Assembly (NCBI GenBank): GCA_963717695.1 | Contig: CAVQWR010000008.1 | Span: 67,065 to 131,064 of the forward strand | Reading direction: 5' to 3' | Length of the DNA: 64,000 nucleotides | Origin: CAIWHR01 sp963717695 | GTDB lineage: Bacteria; Pseudomonadota; Gammaproteobacteria; Burkholderiales; Casimicrobiaceae | In this document: one piece after another, positions 1-11,715 of the stretch | Layout of the letters: each line of letters begins with the position of its first letter | Numbering within the stretch: the stretch's first letter is position 1 | Position numbers and translations under genes: made by a program | The notes under the pieces: generated by a model | Told to the model about the DNA's origin: nothing | The model's input: the letters and a program-made list of their open reading frames with translations, nothing else | Databases searched by the model: none

Positions 1-903
1 GAACGCAAGGTCCGGGAAGAAGAGGCGGGCCCCGCGCCGCGCCGCCGCGGCAGAAAGCGCCGCACGAAGCTCGGCGTTCGCGCCGACTCCGCCGGCGACG
101 ACCAGCCGGTCGTGTCCGGTCGCGTCGAGCGCCGCCAGCGCCTTCGCGACCAGGACGTCGACGACGGCGTGCTGGAATTCGCGGGCAATGTCGGCTTTCC
201 GGGCCGAATCGAGCACTCCCGCGGCCTCGGCGCGGCGCACCTGCGTCAGGACCGCCGTCTTCAAGCCGCTGAAGCTCATCGCGAGATCGCCGCTATCCCT
301 CATCGGCCTCGGCAGCGCCACGGCGCCGTCGCGGCCGTCGCGCGCGAGACGCGCGATCGACGGACCGCCCGGGTACGGAAGGCCCAGGAGTTGCGCCGTC
401 TTGTCGAAGGCCTCGCCCGCGGCGTCGTCCAGCGTATCGCCCAACAGGCGGTAGCGCCCGACGCCGGCGACCTCGATCAGCTGCGTGTGCCCCCCCGACA
501 CCAGCAGGGCAACGAACGGGAATTCGGGCTTCGGGTCGGACAGCAGCGGCGACAGCAGGTGGCCCTCCATGTGGTGGACGCCGATGACCGGACATCCGAG
601 CGCGTAGCCCAGTGCGCTTGCGACACTCGCGCCGACGAGCAGCGCGCCGGCGAGACCGGGTCCCTGCGTGTAGGCGATGCCGTCGAGCTCGCCGGGAACC
701 GTGCCCGCGTCGCGCAGCACCCGCTGCGCCAGCGGGACGACCCGCCGGACATGATCGCGCGATGCAAGCTCGGGCACGACGCCGCCGTAGGCCTCGTGCA
801 TCGCGACCTGCGAGTGCAGCGCGTCGGCCAGGAGCCCGCGCTCCGTGTCGTAGACCGCGAGGCCGGTCTCGTCGCAGGAGGTTTCGATGCCGAGGACGCG
901 CAT
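1..903 (-). CDS. tsaD: tRNA N6-adenosine threonylcarbamoyltransferase TsaD (3' end beyond window)
   Basis: TsaD transfers the threonylcarbamoyl group to A37 of ANN-decoding tRNAs, in a complex with TsaB and TsaE. Reading the minus strand from the ATG at 903 gives an open frame of 301 codons that runs off the left edge. It starts with MRVLGIETSCDETG, the family N-terminus, and carries the metal-binding HMEGH motif, a VSGGHTQL stretch and the later SFSGLKTAV and VVAGGVGAN blocks. About 40 C-terminal residues are missing compared with the usual ~340. It is divergent from rpsU, the common arrangement in proteobacteria. Confidence 0.95.
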   Translation of the reverse strand, partial: MRVLGIETSCDETGLAVYDTERGLLADALHSQVAMHEAYGGVVPELASRDHVRRVVPLAQRVLRDAGTVPGELDGIAYTQGPGLAGALLVGASVASALGYALGCPVIGVHHMEGHLLSPLLSDPKPEFPFVALLVSGGHTQLIEVAGVGRYRLLGDTLDDAAGEAFDKTAQLLGLPYPGGPSIARLARDGRDGAVALPRPMRDSGDLAMSFSGLKTAVLTQVRRAEAAGVLDSARKADIAREFQHAVVDVLVAKALAALDATGHDRLVVAGGVGANAELRAALSAAAARRGARLFFPDLAF

Positions 904-1041
904 GGGAGGTGTGGGGGTGAAGGATGCCGGGCAGGCGCGGTCTCGAGGAAAACCCCCGGTCGATACGATACAGGATCGATACGGCGCGCCATGACCCGAA
1001 AACCCGACCTGCGCCGCCGGTTCCTCATCCACCGGTCATGG

Positions 1042-1070
1042 TTGCGGCAGGCGGCAGAGCCTGTTAAAAT
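1042..1070 (+). promoter_or_regulatory. Candidate sigma-70 promoter for the rpsU-yqeY-dnaG-rpoD cluster
   Basis: TTGCGG at 1042-1047 and TAAAAT at 1065-1070 are separated by 17 bp. Transcription would start near 1077, about 38 bases before the rpsU start. The -10 matches 5 of 6 consensus positions, the -35 only partly. Assigned by inspection only. Confidence 0.45.
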
Positions 1071-1114
1071 TCAAGGCTGTCGAAAAGATTGGCACCGCCA
1101 AAGGATACGTTTAC

Positions 1115-1327
1115 ATGCCCAGCGTTCGAGTTCGTGAGAATGAGCCTTTTGAAGTGGCGTTGCGCCGCTTCAAGCGCACCATCGAGAAGACCGGTCTCCT
1201 GACCGAGCTTCGCGCGCGCGAGTTCTACGAGAAGCCCACGTCCGAGCGCAAGCGCAAGCTCGCGGCGGCGGTGAAGCGTCACTACAAGCGCCTGCGCAGC
1301 CAGCAGCTGCCGCCGAAGCTCTACTAG
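1115..1327 (+). CDS. rpsU: 30S ribosomal protein S21
   Basis: S21 is a small basic protein of the 30S subunit that helps initiation on natural mRNAs. The 70-residue product starts MPSVRVRENEPFEVALRRFK and ends in a Lys/Arg-rich helix, the full usual length. AAAGGA lies ten bases upstream of the ATG. It is the first gene of the rpsU-yqeY-dnaG-rpoD cluster and is separated from yqeY by a strong intrinsic terminator, so it is probably made in excess over its downstream neighbours. Confidence 0.97.
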   Translation: MPSVRVRENEPFEVALRRFKRTIEKTGLLTELRAREFYEKPTSERKRKLAAAVKRHYKRLRSQQLPPKLY

Positions 1328-1355
1328 GGCGCGGCCCGCATTGCAGGCAGGCGAA

Positions 1356-1381
1356 GGGGCGAAGCGATTCGCCCCTTTTTG
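1356..1381 (+). terminator. Rho-independent terminator after rpsU
   Basis: GGGGCGAA (1356-1363), a four-base loop, and TTCGCCCC (1368-1375) form a perfect 8-bp stem followed directly by five T. It lies between rpsU and yqeY and probably attenuates read-through into yqeY-dnaG-rpoD. Confidence 0.9.
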
Positions 1382-1404
1382 TTTTTCGTGCGAAAGGATC
1401 CGGC

Positions 1405-1851
1405 ATGACGCTGAAGGCGAAGATCACCGAGGACATGAAGACTGCGATGCGGGCCCACGACACGGCGCGCCTCGCGACGATCCGGATGCTGCTCGCGGCG
1501 GTGAAGCAGCGCGAGGTCGACGAGCGGATCGAGCTCACCGATGCCGACGTGGTGGCGGTCATCGAGAAGATGATCAAGCAGCGCAAGGACTCGATCACGC
1601 AGTTCGAGGCCGGGCACCGGATGGACCTCGCCGACATCGAGCGTGCCGAGACGGCGGTGCTGGCGGGCTACATGCCGGCGGCACTGTCGGAGGCGGAGAT
1701 CGACGCGGAAATCGCGTCCGCACTGGCCGCCACCGGAACCGGCGGAATGGCCGCGATGGGCAAGGTGATGGCCATCCTGAAGCCTAAGCTCGCCGGTCGC
1801 GCCGACATGGCGGCCGTCTCGGCAAGGGTGAAGGCGAGGCTCGCCGGCTGA
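1405..1851 (+). CDS. yqeY: GatB/YqeY domain protein
   Basis: The 148-residue product belongs to the YqeY family, small helical proteins related to the C-terminal tRNA-binding tail of the amidotransferase subunit GatB. The exact role of stand-alone YqeY is unknown. Recognisable features are the N-terminal LKAKITEDMKTAMRAHD, the ATIRMLLAAVKQREVD block, and the C-terminal helical GxxMGKVMA segment. Length is normal for the family. It sits between rpsU and dnaG as in many beta- and gammaproteobacteria; the ATG is preceded by GAAAGGATCC. Confidence 0.93.
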   Translation: MTLKAKITEDMKTAMRAHDTARLATIRMLLAAVKQREVDERIELTDADVVAVIEKMIKQRKDSITQFEAGHRMDLADIERAETAVLAGYMPAALSEAEIDAEIASALAATGTGGMAAMGKVMAILKPKLAGRADMAAVSARVKARLAG

Positions 1852-1933
1852 GTTTCGGAGCGCCGACGGATGGCCGTCGCCCTCCCCTTCGCTGGCCCGG
1901 GATTTGCCTCCTTTCCGAGCGGCGCAGGTTGCC

Positions 1934-1939
1934 TATAAT
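1934..1939 (+). promoter_or_regulatory. Possible -10 element upstream of dnaG
   Basis: A perfect TATAAT lies about 105 bases before the dnaG start in the 190-bp yqeY-dnaG gap. No convincing -35 is found at 16-18 bp spacing, so this may be an activator-dependent promoter or chance. Confidence 0.3.
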
Positions 1940-2042
1940 CCTTGCATTCCCTGCCGTGTGAAGCATCCGGGCGGCCCCTTGGCGGGGTCGCCCGCGATGC
2001 CGCACTTCGGCGGCACGCCGCAGTGCTTGCAGCGTCAAGTCG

Positions 2043-3857
2043 ATGATTCCGAACGATTTCATACAAACGCTGCTGTCCCGCGTCGACATTGTCGACGTCG
2101 TCGACCGGCTCGTTCCCCTCAAGAAGGCCGGCGCCAACTACGTCGCCTGCTGCCCTTTCCACAGCGAAAAGACGCCCTCGTTCACCGTCAGTCAGCCAAA
2201 GCAGTTCTATCACTGCTTCGGCTGCGGCGCCCACGGCACCGCCATCGGCTTCCTGATGGAGTTCAGCGGCAAGACGTTTCCGGAGGCGGTGGAGGAGCTC
2301 GCGCGGGACGCCGGGGTCGAGGTGCCGCGGGTCGAGGCGCGCCCGGGCGAAGCGGAGCGTCGGGAACAGGCACAGGATCTCGCCGGCCTGCTGCTCGCGG
2401 CCGCCAAGTTCTATCGGGCGGCGCTGAAGGACGCCCCGCGCGCCATCGAGTACCTCAAAGGCCGCGGACTGACCGGCGCGATCGCCGCGCATTTCGGCAT
2501 CGGCTACGCGCCCGACGGCTGGCAGCCGCTCGCCGCAGCCTTCGAGCGCTACGACGATCCGGAGCTGGAGACGGCCGGTCTCGTCCTGGCCGGGGATGCC
2601 GGCAAGCGCTACGACCGATTCCGCGACCGGATCATGTTCCCGATCCACGACAGCCGCGGCCAGGTCATCGGTTTTGGCGGCCGCGTGCTGGGCGACGGTG
2701 AGCCAAAATACCTTAACTCCCCGGAAACACCCCTCTTCTCCAAGGGACGTGAGCTCTACGGCCTCTATCTTGCACGCAACGCGATTCGCGACGCCGGCAA
2801 GGTGATCGTGGTCGAAGGCTACATGGACGTCGTCGCGCTGGCGCAGCACGGCGTCGATTACGCGGTGGCCACGCTCGGCACCGCAACCACGCCGATCCAC
2901 GTCCAGAAGCTGCTGCGGCAGTCCGACCGGGTGATCTTCTGCTTCGACGGCGATACGGCCGGACGCAAGGCGGCGTGGCGGGCGCTCGAGAACGCCCTGC
3001 CGGCGCTGGTCGACGGCAAGAACGCCGGCTTCCTCTTCCTGCCGGACGGCGAGGACCCGGACGATTACGTCCGCGCTCGTGGCAAGGCTGCATTCGAGGC
3101 GCTGATCGAGCGCGCGACCCCGCTGTCCGAGTACCTGCTCGCCGAGCTTTCCGCGCGGCACCCGCCCGTGAATGCCGAGGGACGCGCCGCACTGGTCACC
3201 GCCGCCCGGCCGCTGCTAGCCCAGATCACCGCGCCCGTGATGGCAGCTCTGCTGCGCCGACGCCTGGCGGACCTTACCGGGCTTCCCGAAGTCGAGCTCA
3301 AGGATCTGCTGCGCCCCCAGGGCCATGAGCGGCAGCCCGTCCACGCGGCGCCGGCGGCGGAAGGGCGCCCCCGCGCGCGAACGGGACCCGGTCGCTCCGG
3401 CCAGCGCGAGAAGCCGTCGCTCGTCCGCGAGATGATCCAGGCGCTGCTGTTGCAGCCCGACCTCGCCCACACGGTCGTCGTGCCCCGACCGGCCGATGGA
3501 ACGCCCGAAGGTGCCGCGCTGGCGGCGCTCGTCGATTTCTGCACCGATTGTGAGCACCCACTGACCACGCCCGGGGTATTTCAGCATTTCGTGGGCACGC
3601 TCCACGAGCGTGTGCTGTCGAAAGCATTGGCAACCGCCGAGGATCACGGCATCACCGCGGAACAGGCGGCCCAGCACCTCGTCGCCGGCGTCGCACGGTA
3701 CTGGTCGCAGGCGCAGCTGGCCGGGCGCCCCGTCGCGGCGGAGGTGCCGACCGCCGACGCCAAGCCCGAGGATGCCGAGCGCCTTCGGCAGCTCGAAATC
3801 GTGCGCCGGGCGTCGGCCCCGGCGTCCCACCCGGCGCCAGATCGGAGCCGGTCGTGA
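2043..3857 (+). CDS. dnaG: DNA primase DnaG
   Basis: DnaG makes the RNA primers for DNA replication in complex with the DnaB helicase. The 604-residue protein has an N-terminal CHC2 zinc finger (C37, H40, C58, C61), a catalytic-core N-terminal domain with the conserved YLKGRGL and YDRFRDRIMFPI stretches, and a TOPRIM domain with the acidic motif VVEGYMDV near residue 255 and FDGDTAG near residue 300. The C-terminal ~170 residues form the divergent DnaB-binding region. Length and neighbours (yqeY upstream, rpoD downstream) are typical. Confidence 0.97.
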   Translation: MIPNDFIQTLLSRVDIVDVVDRLVPLKKAGANYVACCPFHSEKTPSFTVSQPKQFYHCFGCGAHGTAIGFLMEFSGKTFPEAVEELARDAGVEVPRVEARPGEAERREQAQDLAGLLLAAAKFYRAALKDAPRAIEYLKGRGLTGAIAAHFGIGYAPDGWQPLAAAFERYDDPELETAGLVLAGDAGKRYDRFRDRIMFPIHDSRGQVIGFGGRVLGDGEPKYLNSPETPLFSKGRELYGLYLARNAIRDAGKVIVVEGYMDVVALAQHGVDYAVATLGTATTPIHVQKLLRQSDRVIFCFDGDTAGRKAAWRALENALPALVDGKNAGFLFLPDGEDPDDYVRARGKAAFEALIERATPLSEYLLAELSARHPPVNAEGRAALVTAARPLLAQITAPVMAALLRRRLADLTGLPEVELKDLLRPQGHERQPVHAAPAAEGRPRARTGPGRSGQREKPSLVREMIQALLLQPDLAHTVVVPRPADGTPEGAALAALVDFCTDCEHPLTTPGVFQHFVGTLHERVLSKALATAEDHGITAEQAAQHLVAGVARYWSQAQLAGRPVAAEVPTADAKPEDAERLRQLEIVRRASAPASHPAPDRSRS

Positions 3858-3940
3858 CGAGCCGGTATTCGTGCCACGACGCCGGCGCCGCACGCGTGCC
3901 GAATGGATCGAGTGCAGCTGCACAGAATTGCCTATCCGCA

Positions 3941-3949
3941 TGTTATGAT
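3941..3949 (+). promoter_or_regulatory. Possible extended -10 promoter for rpoD
   Basis: TGTTATGAT contains a TGn-TATGAT extended -10, with no good -35 at normal spacing. It lies about 57 bases before the likely rpoD start and could give rpoD transcription independent of dnaG. Confidence 0.35.
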
Positions 3950-4005
3950 TTGAGGTTTTCCCGATCGCACCCATATTGGATGCGATCGCACCTTGGACTC
4001 CCACG

Positions 4006-6387
<2,382 letters not shown>

Positions 6388-6708
6388 TCCGGTCGGTTCG
6401 ACCTTGCCCTGACCTTCAGGAGCACAAGACGCCCCGGCTTCCCCGGGGCGTCTTGCGTTTCCGGGCGGGCCGGCCCCTTTCTCCCGCGAAGGGAAAACGC
6501 CGCGATGGATCTCCACAGGCGCTGAATTCGCTGCGTATCCGCCGTCGCCGGACCGCTCCTCGCCGCCACGCTTGACGCGGCGACGCTGCGGGCCAGGGAA
6601 CGATGCCATGCCTGCGCGCCGGCGGACGGCGCAGTGCCGCGGCAGGGGCATTGACTGTATGCGACGCCGAGGGAATCATCGCGGGTACTTTCGTTCCGGG
6701 AGGGCGGG
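6388..6708. other. Intergenic region with one terminator
   Basis: These 321 bases between rpoD and the secreted-protein gene hold the rpoD terminator. No convincing gene or promoter was seen in the remainder. Confidence 0.5.
6426..6460 (+). terminator. Rho-independent terminator of rpoD
   Basis: AAGACGCCCCGG (6426-6437) pairs perfectly with CCGGGGCGTCTT (6443-6454) across a five-base loop, followed by GCGTTT. The 12-bp stem makes this a strong terminator even with a short T tract. Confidence 0.85.
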
Positions 6709-8112
6709 ATGCTCTGCAAGCGAAATGTATTTCGTGGTCGAACGGCCGGATTGATGCTCCTCGTTCTGGTGCTGCTCGCCTTTTTCGCCGGCAGGAGCCG
6801 CGCGGCCGGGAGCTCGGACGACCGGGACAACTCGACGCCCGTCGCCTGGTGGGCGATTTCGGGCCAGACCGATGCCGACGTCAATGCGTTCCTCAGCGCC
6901 AACAACGCCCGCCTGGTCGATATCCAGCTGGAGGCTCTGGCAACTCCGCATCGCTTCGCCGCCACCTACGTCAGCAACACCGGCGCCTACGCAAGAAGCT
7001 TCTGGTGGTACTACGACGTCGACGCAACCACGCTCAACCTGCTGGTGACGAACAACAACGCGCGCCTGATCTCGTTGAAGGCCTATGACATCGGTGGAGG
7101 GCAGCTCCGCTTCGCTGTCGTCATGATCCCCAACACCGGCGCGGATGCCAAGGCCTGGTGGTGGTACTACAACGCCACGGTCGCTGATCTCAATGCGATT
7201 GCGCAGAACAACAACGCCCGCCTCGTGCAGGTCAACTCATACGTGATTGGAGGCGTCACCCGTTATGCGGCGGTGCTGATTGCGAACACCGGTGCCGATG
7301 CCAGGAGCTGGTGGTGGTACGTCAATGCAACCCCCATCGATATCAGCACGTTCCTCAGCGCAAACCAGGCCCGCCTGTACGATTTGGACCGGGACCCGGC
7401 GACCGGGAAATACAACGCCATCATGGTGGGTTGCGCCGCCGGATGCCCGGCGTCGTGGTCGTTCTACGATACCACCGGCCAGGCGCTGCTCGACAATTCA
7501 ACGCAGGAGGGCTCGCGCGTCATCGACCTCAATACCCATCCCGGCTGCGGATCCACCTGCTTCTCCTACGTGCTGATCAACAACTCGCCCAGCCTGGTTC
7601 ACGCGGTATCGCGGAAAATCCACGGGAGTGCCGGCACGTTCGACCTTGTGCTCGCCGCGACGCCGACCATTCCGACGACGGAGCCCCGGCAGAGCAGCCC
7701 CGGCGGCGCCCACAGCGTCGTATTCCAGTTTGATGCGCCGGTGACGAGCGGCACGGCAGCGGTCACCGCAGGCGTGGGTGTCGCCGGCACCCCGAGCTTC
7801 AGCGGAAATGAAATGACCGTTCCGATCACGGGAGTCGCCAATGGGCAGTACGTGACGGTCGCAGTTAGCAATGTCGGCTCGACGGGCATCGGCGCCGGAG
7901 GCGTCGGTGCGGTCCGCGTCGGATTTCTGGCCGGCGACGTCAACGGCAGTCGGGCCGTGTCGCTGGCCGATCTGCTGCTCGTGAACTCGGTGCTGACGCA
8001 GGGAGTCACCGCGTCGAATTTCATGCGCGACGTCAACGTCAGCGGCACGCTTACGCTCGCGGACAAGCTGATCGTCAACTCGAAACTGACACAGGCGCTG
8101 CCGGCGCCATGA
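6709..8112 (+). CDS. Secreted tandem-repeat protein (BTRD1-like) with C-terminal dockerin-like domain
   Basis: The 467-residue product starts with a basic stretch and a strongly hydrophobic signal segment (about residues 14-33). Then follow about four imperfect ~48-residue repeats, each with a pattern like NTGADAKAWWWYY and NNARLVQV. These resemble the bacterial tandem repeat domain found in polyglycine-hydrolase-type proteins. The C-terminal ~55 residues (from about 410) hold two DVNGS/DVNVS calcium-loop repeats as in type I dockerins. A GGGAGGGCGGG ribosome-binding site precedes the ATG. No catalytic motif was recognised. Family assignment rests on repeat pattern only; export is well supported. 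Confidence 0.75.
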   Translation: MLCKRNVFRGRTAGLMLLVLVLLAFFAGRSRAAGSSDDRDNSTPVAWWAISGQTDADVNAFLSANNARLVDIQLEALATPHRFAATYVSNTGAYARSFWWYYDVDATTLNLLVTNNNARLISLKAYDIGGGQLRFAVVMIPNTGADAKAWWWYYNATVADLNAIAQNNNARLVQVNSYVIGGVTRYAAVLIANTGADARSWWWYVNATPIDISTFLSANQARLYDLDRDPATGKYNAIMVGCAAGCPASWSFYDTTGQALLDNSTQEGSRVIDLNTHPGCGSTCFSYVLINNSPSLVHAVSRKIHGSAGTFDLVLAATPTIPTTEPRQSSPGGAHSVVFQFDAPVTSGTAAVTAGVGVAGTPSFSGNEMTVPITGVANGQYVTVAVSNVGSTGIGAGGVGAVRVGFLAGDVNGSRAVSLADLLLVNSVLTQGVTASNFMRDVNVSGTLTLADKLIVNSKLTQALPAP

Positions 8113-8142
8113 TCTGTTCGCCGACGACCGCGTCCACGAAAG

Positions 8143-8168
8143 AACGCCCCGGCCCGCCGGGGCGTTTG
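8143..8168 (+). terminator. Terminator of the tandem-repeat/dockerin gene
   Basis: AACGCCCCGG (8143-8152) pairs with CCGGGGCGTT (8157-8166) across a four-base loop and is followed by T residues. It lies between convergent genes and may act in both directions. Confidence 0.8.
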
Positions 8169-8189
8169 CATTTTCTCGGGAAGCTCCGG

Positions 8190-8840
8190 TTACTCGGCGA
8201 AGCAGTAGAGGTATCCGGCGCTGCCCGTCTTCTTGAGCAGCTCGATGCTGCATCCCGCGGTCGCGTGCGACGAGTTCCAGGACAGCGCGGGTGGGCTGGT
8301 GTCGAGGCCCGTGCGATCGGAGTGACCGACGATCGCCGAGCCGTCCCCGCTCTTGGTCCAGTTGCCGCAGGTCTTGTCCTCCGCGCCAACGAAAGCCGTG
8401 CCGTCGGGCTGCGAGCCCGTCAGGATGTCGTGCTCGTTCGGCGTGTCGCCGCGGCCGTTCACGACGCCTCCCTTTTCGGTGAGCGCAGTCTGCTTGGTGA
8501 GGTTGTTGCTGCCGTGCAGATCCGCGACGTCCTTCGCGATCACGACGCCCTTCGCGTTCTGCCACGGGCCCTTGCCGATGCGATCCCTGGCGTTGATCGC
8601 GGGCGTGGACCCGGCCGCCTGCGTGCTGAGGTACGCGTGCCACTTCTTCGCACCCGCTCCCGCCGCCGCAGCCAGCGTCTGGCAATGCGTGTCGGCGCCG
8701 GCAAGGCCGCCGTAGTCGGCCCCTTTGCCCGAGCCCGCGCTCGCGACGAAGAACGACATCGACGGCGACTGCGCGAACGCCGTGCCGGCGGCGCACACGA
8801 GAACTGCCGCCGCGAGCGTGGTACGAATGATTACGTTCAT
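8190..8840 (-). CDS. Secreted lectin-fold protein (DUF1554/endostatin-like)
   Basis: From the ATG at 8840 (good GGAGG upstream) the product is 216 residues with a clear signal peptide ending in AFAQ. The mature part begins MSFFVASAGSGKGADYGGL and shows GADTHCQTLA, a WHAYLST block, NARDRIG, CGNWT and a C-terminal LYCFAE. Four or more cysteines suggest disulfides. The pattern resembles the DUF1554 / C-type-lectin-like fold of proteins described in Leptospira and many proteobacteria. The function is unknown; binding to an extracellular ligand is an inference. Confidence 0.7.
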   Translation of the reverse strand: MNVIIRTTLAAAVLVCAAGTAFAQSPSMSFFVASAGSGKGADYGGLAGADTHCQTLAAAAGAGAKKWHAYLSTQAAGSTPAINARDRIGKGPWQNAKGVVIAKDVADLHGSNNLTKQTALTEKGGVVNGRGDTPNEHDILTGSQPDGTAFVGAEDKTCGNWTKSGDGSAIVGHSDRTGLDTSPPALSWNSSHATAGCSIELLKKTGSAGYLYCFAE

Positions 8841-9030
8841 GCCAATCCTCCATGGATTCCATTCGTTCTTGATCCGGGCAGGCTTGTCGCCTGCTCCGCC
8901 GGCGAGCGCGCGATTCAAATCGGGCCGCGTGCGAGCCGCTGCCACCGGCCGCGCGCCAGCCAACAGGCGCCGAGCGCGATTATTCCAGCTGCCGGATACC
9001 GGCGCCATCGTCGCGACGACGCCGCAATGT

Positions 9031-11715
9031 TCAGGCGAGCTCCAGCACCATGCTGACCTGCTCGGGCTCGTGCGGATCGTCGTGGGTGACGAAGCCCAAG
9101 CCTTCGGTGAAACGGATCATCTTGGGATTGTTGCGCAGCACTGCGCCTTCGAGGCGAACGAGGCCGCGCCGCTTCGCCGCCGCGATCAGCCGCCGCATCA
9201 GCACGCGCCCGACGCCGCGCGTCTGCCACGCGTCGGCGACGACCACGGCGAACTCGGCGCTTTCGCCGTCCGGGTTCTCGATGTAACGCGCGACGCCGAC
9301 GATCGCAGGAGCGATGTCGGTGTCGATGAGCGCGATCAGCGCGAGCTCACGGTCGTAGTCGACCTGCGTGAAGCGCGCGAGCATCGCCGGCGTCAGCTCC
9401 TGCAGCCGGTAGAAGAAGCGGAAATAGCGCGTCTGCTCGGACAGCCCTTCCACGAACTGCCGCTCGAGCGCGGCGTCCTCCGGCCGGATCGGGCGGACGT
9501 GCATCGGCGTGCCGTCGGCGAGGCTCACGTCCTCGATCCACTCCACCGGGTACGGGTGGATCGCCATGTGACGATATGCCTGCACGCGCACTTCGCGCTT
9601 GGGATCGATGACGACGTGCGCGCTTCCGATCACGGCGCCGCGCTCGCCGACGCGAACCGGATCAAGCCGGAGCGAGCGGATCCACGGGAGCGCACAGACG
9701 AGGCTCGACACCTGCAGCAGCACGTGCGCGAGGGCCTCGAGCGACGGCGTCACCGTGTGGCCCGCGCGAAGTGCCGCGGCAATGCGCGTGCGCTCGATGA
9801 CGTCGAGCGCGAGCCGCCGGTTGAGCGGCGGCAGCAGCACCGAACGGTCGCGGTCGACCAGTGCCGCGCTGCCCCCGTTGCCGAAGGTGATAACCGGCCC
9901 GAACACGGCATCGGTGTGGACACCGATCGCGACGTCGCGGCTGACGGCGATGTCGGCGGTCTTCTGCTCCTTGCGCACGACGACCGGGACGATCGCGCCC
10001 GGGCGCCGCTGCGGTCGGACGACCTTCTCGAGCTCCGCCCACGCCTTCGCCAGCATCCTGCCATCGCGGAGCTGCGTGCGCAGCGGCGGCGGCGCGTGCG
10101 GGAATAGCGCCGGCGTCTCGAGCTTGATCGACACGGGGTAGCCCATTCGCCGCGCGTCGGCCTGCGCTTCCTCGAGCGTGGCGGCGAGCGCCGCAGGCGC
10201 AATCGGCAATCCGAAGGCGGCGAGGAGCTGATGCGTCTCGATGTCGTCCAGCACGGTGCGGCTCGCCGCGACGGCACGATCGCGGATTTCGTGCAGCAAC
10301 CGGAGGTTCAGTGGCTGCGGCTCGGGCTGGGGCGGCGCCACTTCGAGCAGCCATTCCTGGTTGCGGCGATAGGCGGCGAGAAACGAAAACGCCTCGACTG
10401 CGGTCTCCGGCGTGATGAGGTTCGGCACGCCGCCCGCTTCGAGCGCACTCCGCACATCGCGGTTGTCGAGCGTGCCGAGCCAAGCGCCCAGCACCGGCTT
10501 GCCCGACGTGCGCGCGACCGCGGCGACGGCGCGCGCCGAGTCGGTGGCGCCGACCAGCGGCCGCTGCACGTGGATCGCGAGCACGGCGTCGACCGCCGGG
10601 TCGTTCAGCACGACGCCCACGGCGGAGGCGAGCCGCTCGGCCGGCGCATCGCCACGTACATTGACAGGATTCGCGAGCGGGATGTGCTCGGGCAGGATCG
10701 CCACCAGCGCTTCCTCGGTCTTGCGCGAAAAGCGCGCGAGCGCCACCCCGCGGTCGAACGCGCAGTCGGCGGCGAGCGTTCCCGGCCCGTGCCCGTTGGT
10801 CACGATCGCGAGATGATCTCCGCGCGGAATGCGGCCGGTCGACAGGATCCGCGCCGCGGCGAAGAGCTGCGCATATGTCGCCACGCGCACGGTGCCCGCC
10901 CGTTTCATTGCGGCGTCGAACACGACGTCGGGCGATGGCGCGTCCGGATCGCTGTCGTGGACTGCCGTTTCCGTCGACCGGCCCGCGCGCAGCACGAGGA
11001 CGGGCTTCGTGCGCGCCGCGGCCCGCAGCGCGGAGAGAAAGCGGCGCGCGTCGCGCACCTGCTCAACGTAGAGCAGGATCGCGTCGGTGCCCGGGTCCTG
11101 AAGCAGCGCGTCGAGGAGCTCGCCGAAGTCGACGTCGTATGCGCCGCCCAGCGCGACGACGGTGGAGAACCCGAGGCCGAGCGGCCCCGCGAAATTGAGC
11201 ATGGCCGTGCAGACGGCACCCGACTGCGCGATCAGCGCGAGGCGCCCCGGATGCGCGCCGATCGCGCCCAGCGTCGCGTTGAAACCGACGTCGGTGCGGA
11301 TCACGCCAAAGGCATGGGGGCCAAGGATGCGGATGCGCAGCTTGCGTGCGGTGGCCATGATCTCGCGCTGCCACTTGCGAGCGGCGTCCTCGTCCCCTGG
11401 AGGCGCCGAGAAGAGGATGGCCGCCTTGACACCCGCGCGCGAGGCATCGGCCAGCACCGACGTCACTGCGGCGCAGGGCACGGCGATCAGCGCGAGCTCG
11501 ACCGGCTTGCCGATCGCGTAGATCGAAGCGTAGCTCTTGCGCCCGAGCACCCTGCGATGCTTCGGATTGACGAAGTAGATGTCGCCCTTGAATTCCGCTT
11601 CGAGCAGGTTTTCGACGATGACCCGGCCTAGGGAGCCCAGCTTGTGCGACGCGCCGAGCACCGCGACCGACGCGGGCATCAACAACGGTCGCAAGTAATG
11701 GTGGAGCGTGGGCAT
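9031..11715 (-). CDS. Pat-type protein lysine acetyltransferase (acyl-CoA synthetase-like domain plus GNAT)
   Basis: From the ATG at 11715 the 894-residue protein starts MPTLHHYLRPL. It contains a CoA-binding Rossmann domain (about 10-140), NDP-forming acyl-CoA synthetase-like domains (AQSGAVCTAML; TNGHGPG), an ATP-grasp-like region (about 490-690) and a C-terminal GNAT domain (about 735-894) with VVADAWQTRGVGRVLMRRL as the acetyl-CoA loop. This is the architecture of Pat/PatZ enzymes, which acetylate and inactivate acyl-CoA synthetases; in Rhodopseudomonas the targets include benzoate-CoA ligase. Whether the ligases in this window are substrates is inference. Confidence 0.88.
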   Translation of the reverse strand: MPTLHHYLRPLLMPASVAVLGASHKLGSLGRVIVENLLEAEFKGDIYFVNPKHRRVLGRKSYASIYAIGKPVELALIAVPCAAVTSVLADASRAGVKAAILFSAPPGDEDAARKWQREIMATARKLRIRILGPHAFGVIRTDVGFNATLGAIGAHPGRLALIAQSGAVCTAMLNFAGPLGLGFSTVVALGGAYDVDFGELLDALLQDPGTDAILLYVEQVRDARRFLSALRAAARTKPVLVLRAGRSTETAVHDSDPDAPSPDVVFDAAMKRAGTVRVATYAQLFAAARILSTGRIPRGDHLAIVTNGHGPGTLAADCAFDRGVALARFSRKTEEALVAILPEHIPLANPVNVRGDAPAERLASAVGVVLNDPAVDAVLAIHVQRPLVGATDSARAVAAVARTSGKPVLGAWLGTLDNRDVRSALEAGGVPNLITPETAVEAFSFLAAYRRNQEWLLEVAPPQPEPQPLNLRLLHEIRDRAVAASRTVLDDIETHQLLAAFGLPIAPAALAATLEEAQADARRMGYPVSIKLETPALFPHAPPPLRTQLRDGRMLAKAWAELEKVVRPQRRPGAIVPVVVRKEQKTADIAVSRDVAIGVHTDAVFGPVITFGNGGSAALVDRDRSVLLPPLNRRLALDVIERTRIAAALRAGHTVTPSLEALAHVLLQVSSLVCALPWIRSLRLDPVRVGERGAVIGSAHVVIDPKREVRVQAYRHMAIHPYPVEWIEDVSLADGTPMHVRPIRPEDAALERQFVEGLSEQTRYFRFFYRLQELTPAMLARFTQVDYDRELALIALIDTDIAPAIVGVARYIENPDGESAEFAVVVADAWQTRGVGRVLMRRLIAAAKRRGLVRLEGAVLRNNPKMIRFTEGLGFVTHDDPHEPEQVSMVLELA

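Noticed and set aside
112..1137. Long plus-strand frame across tsaD
   Set aside because: It is the antisense shadow of tsaD; composition is Arg/Ala-rich with no domain, and the minus strand carries the conserved TsaD motifs.
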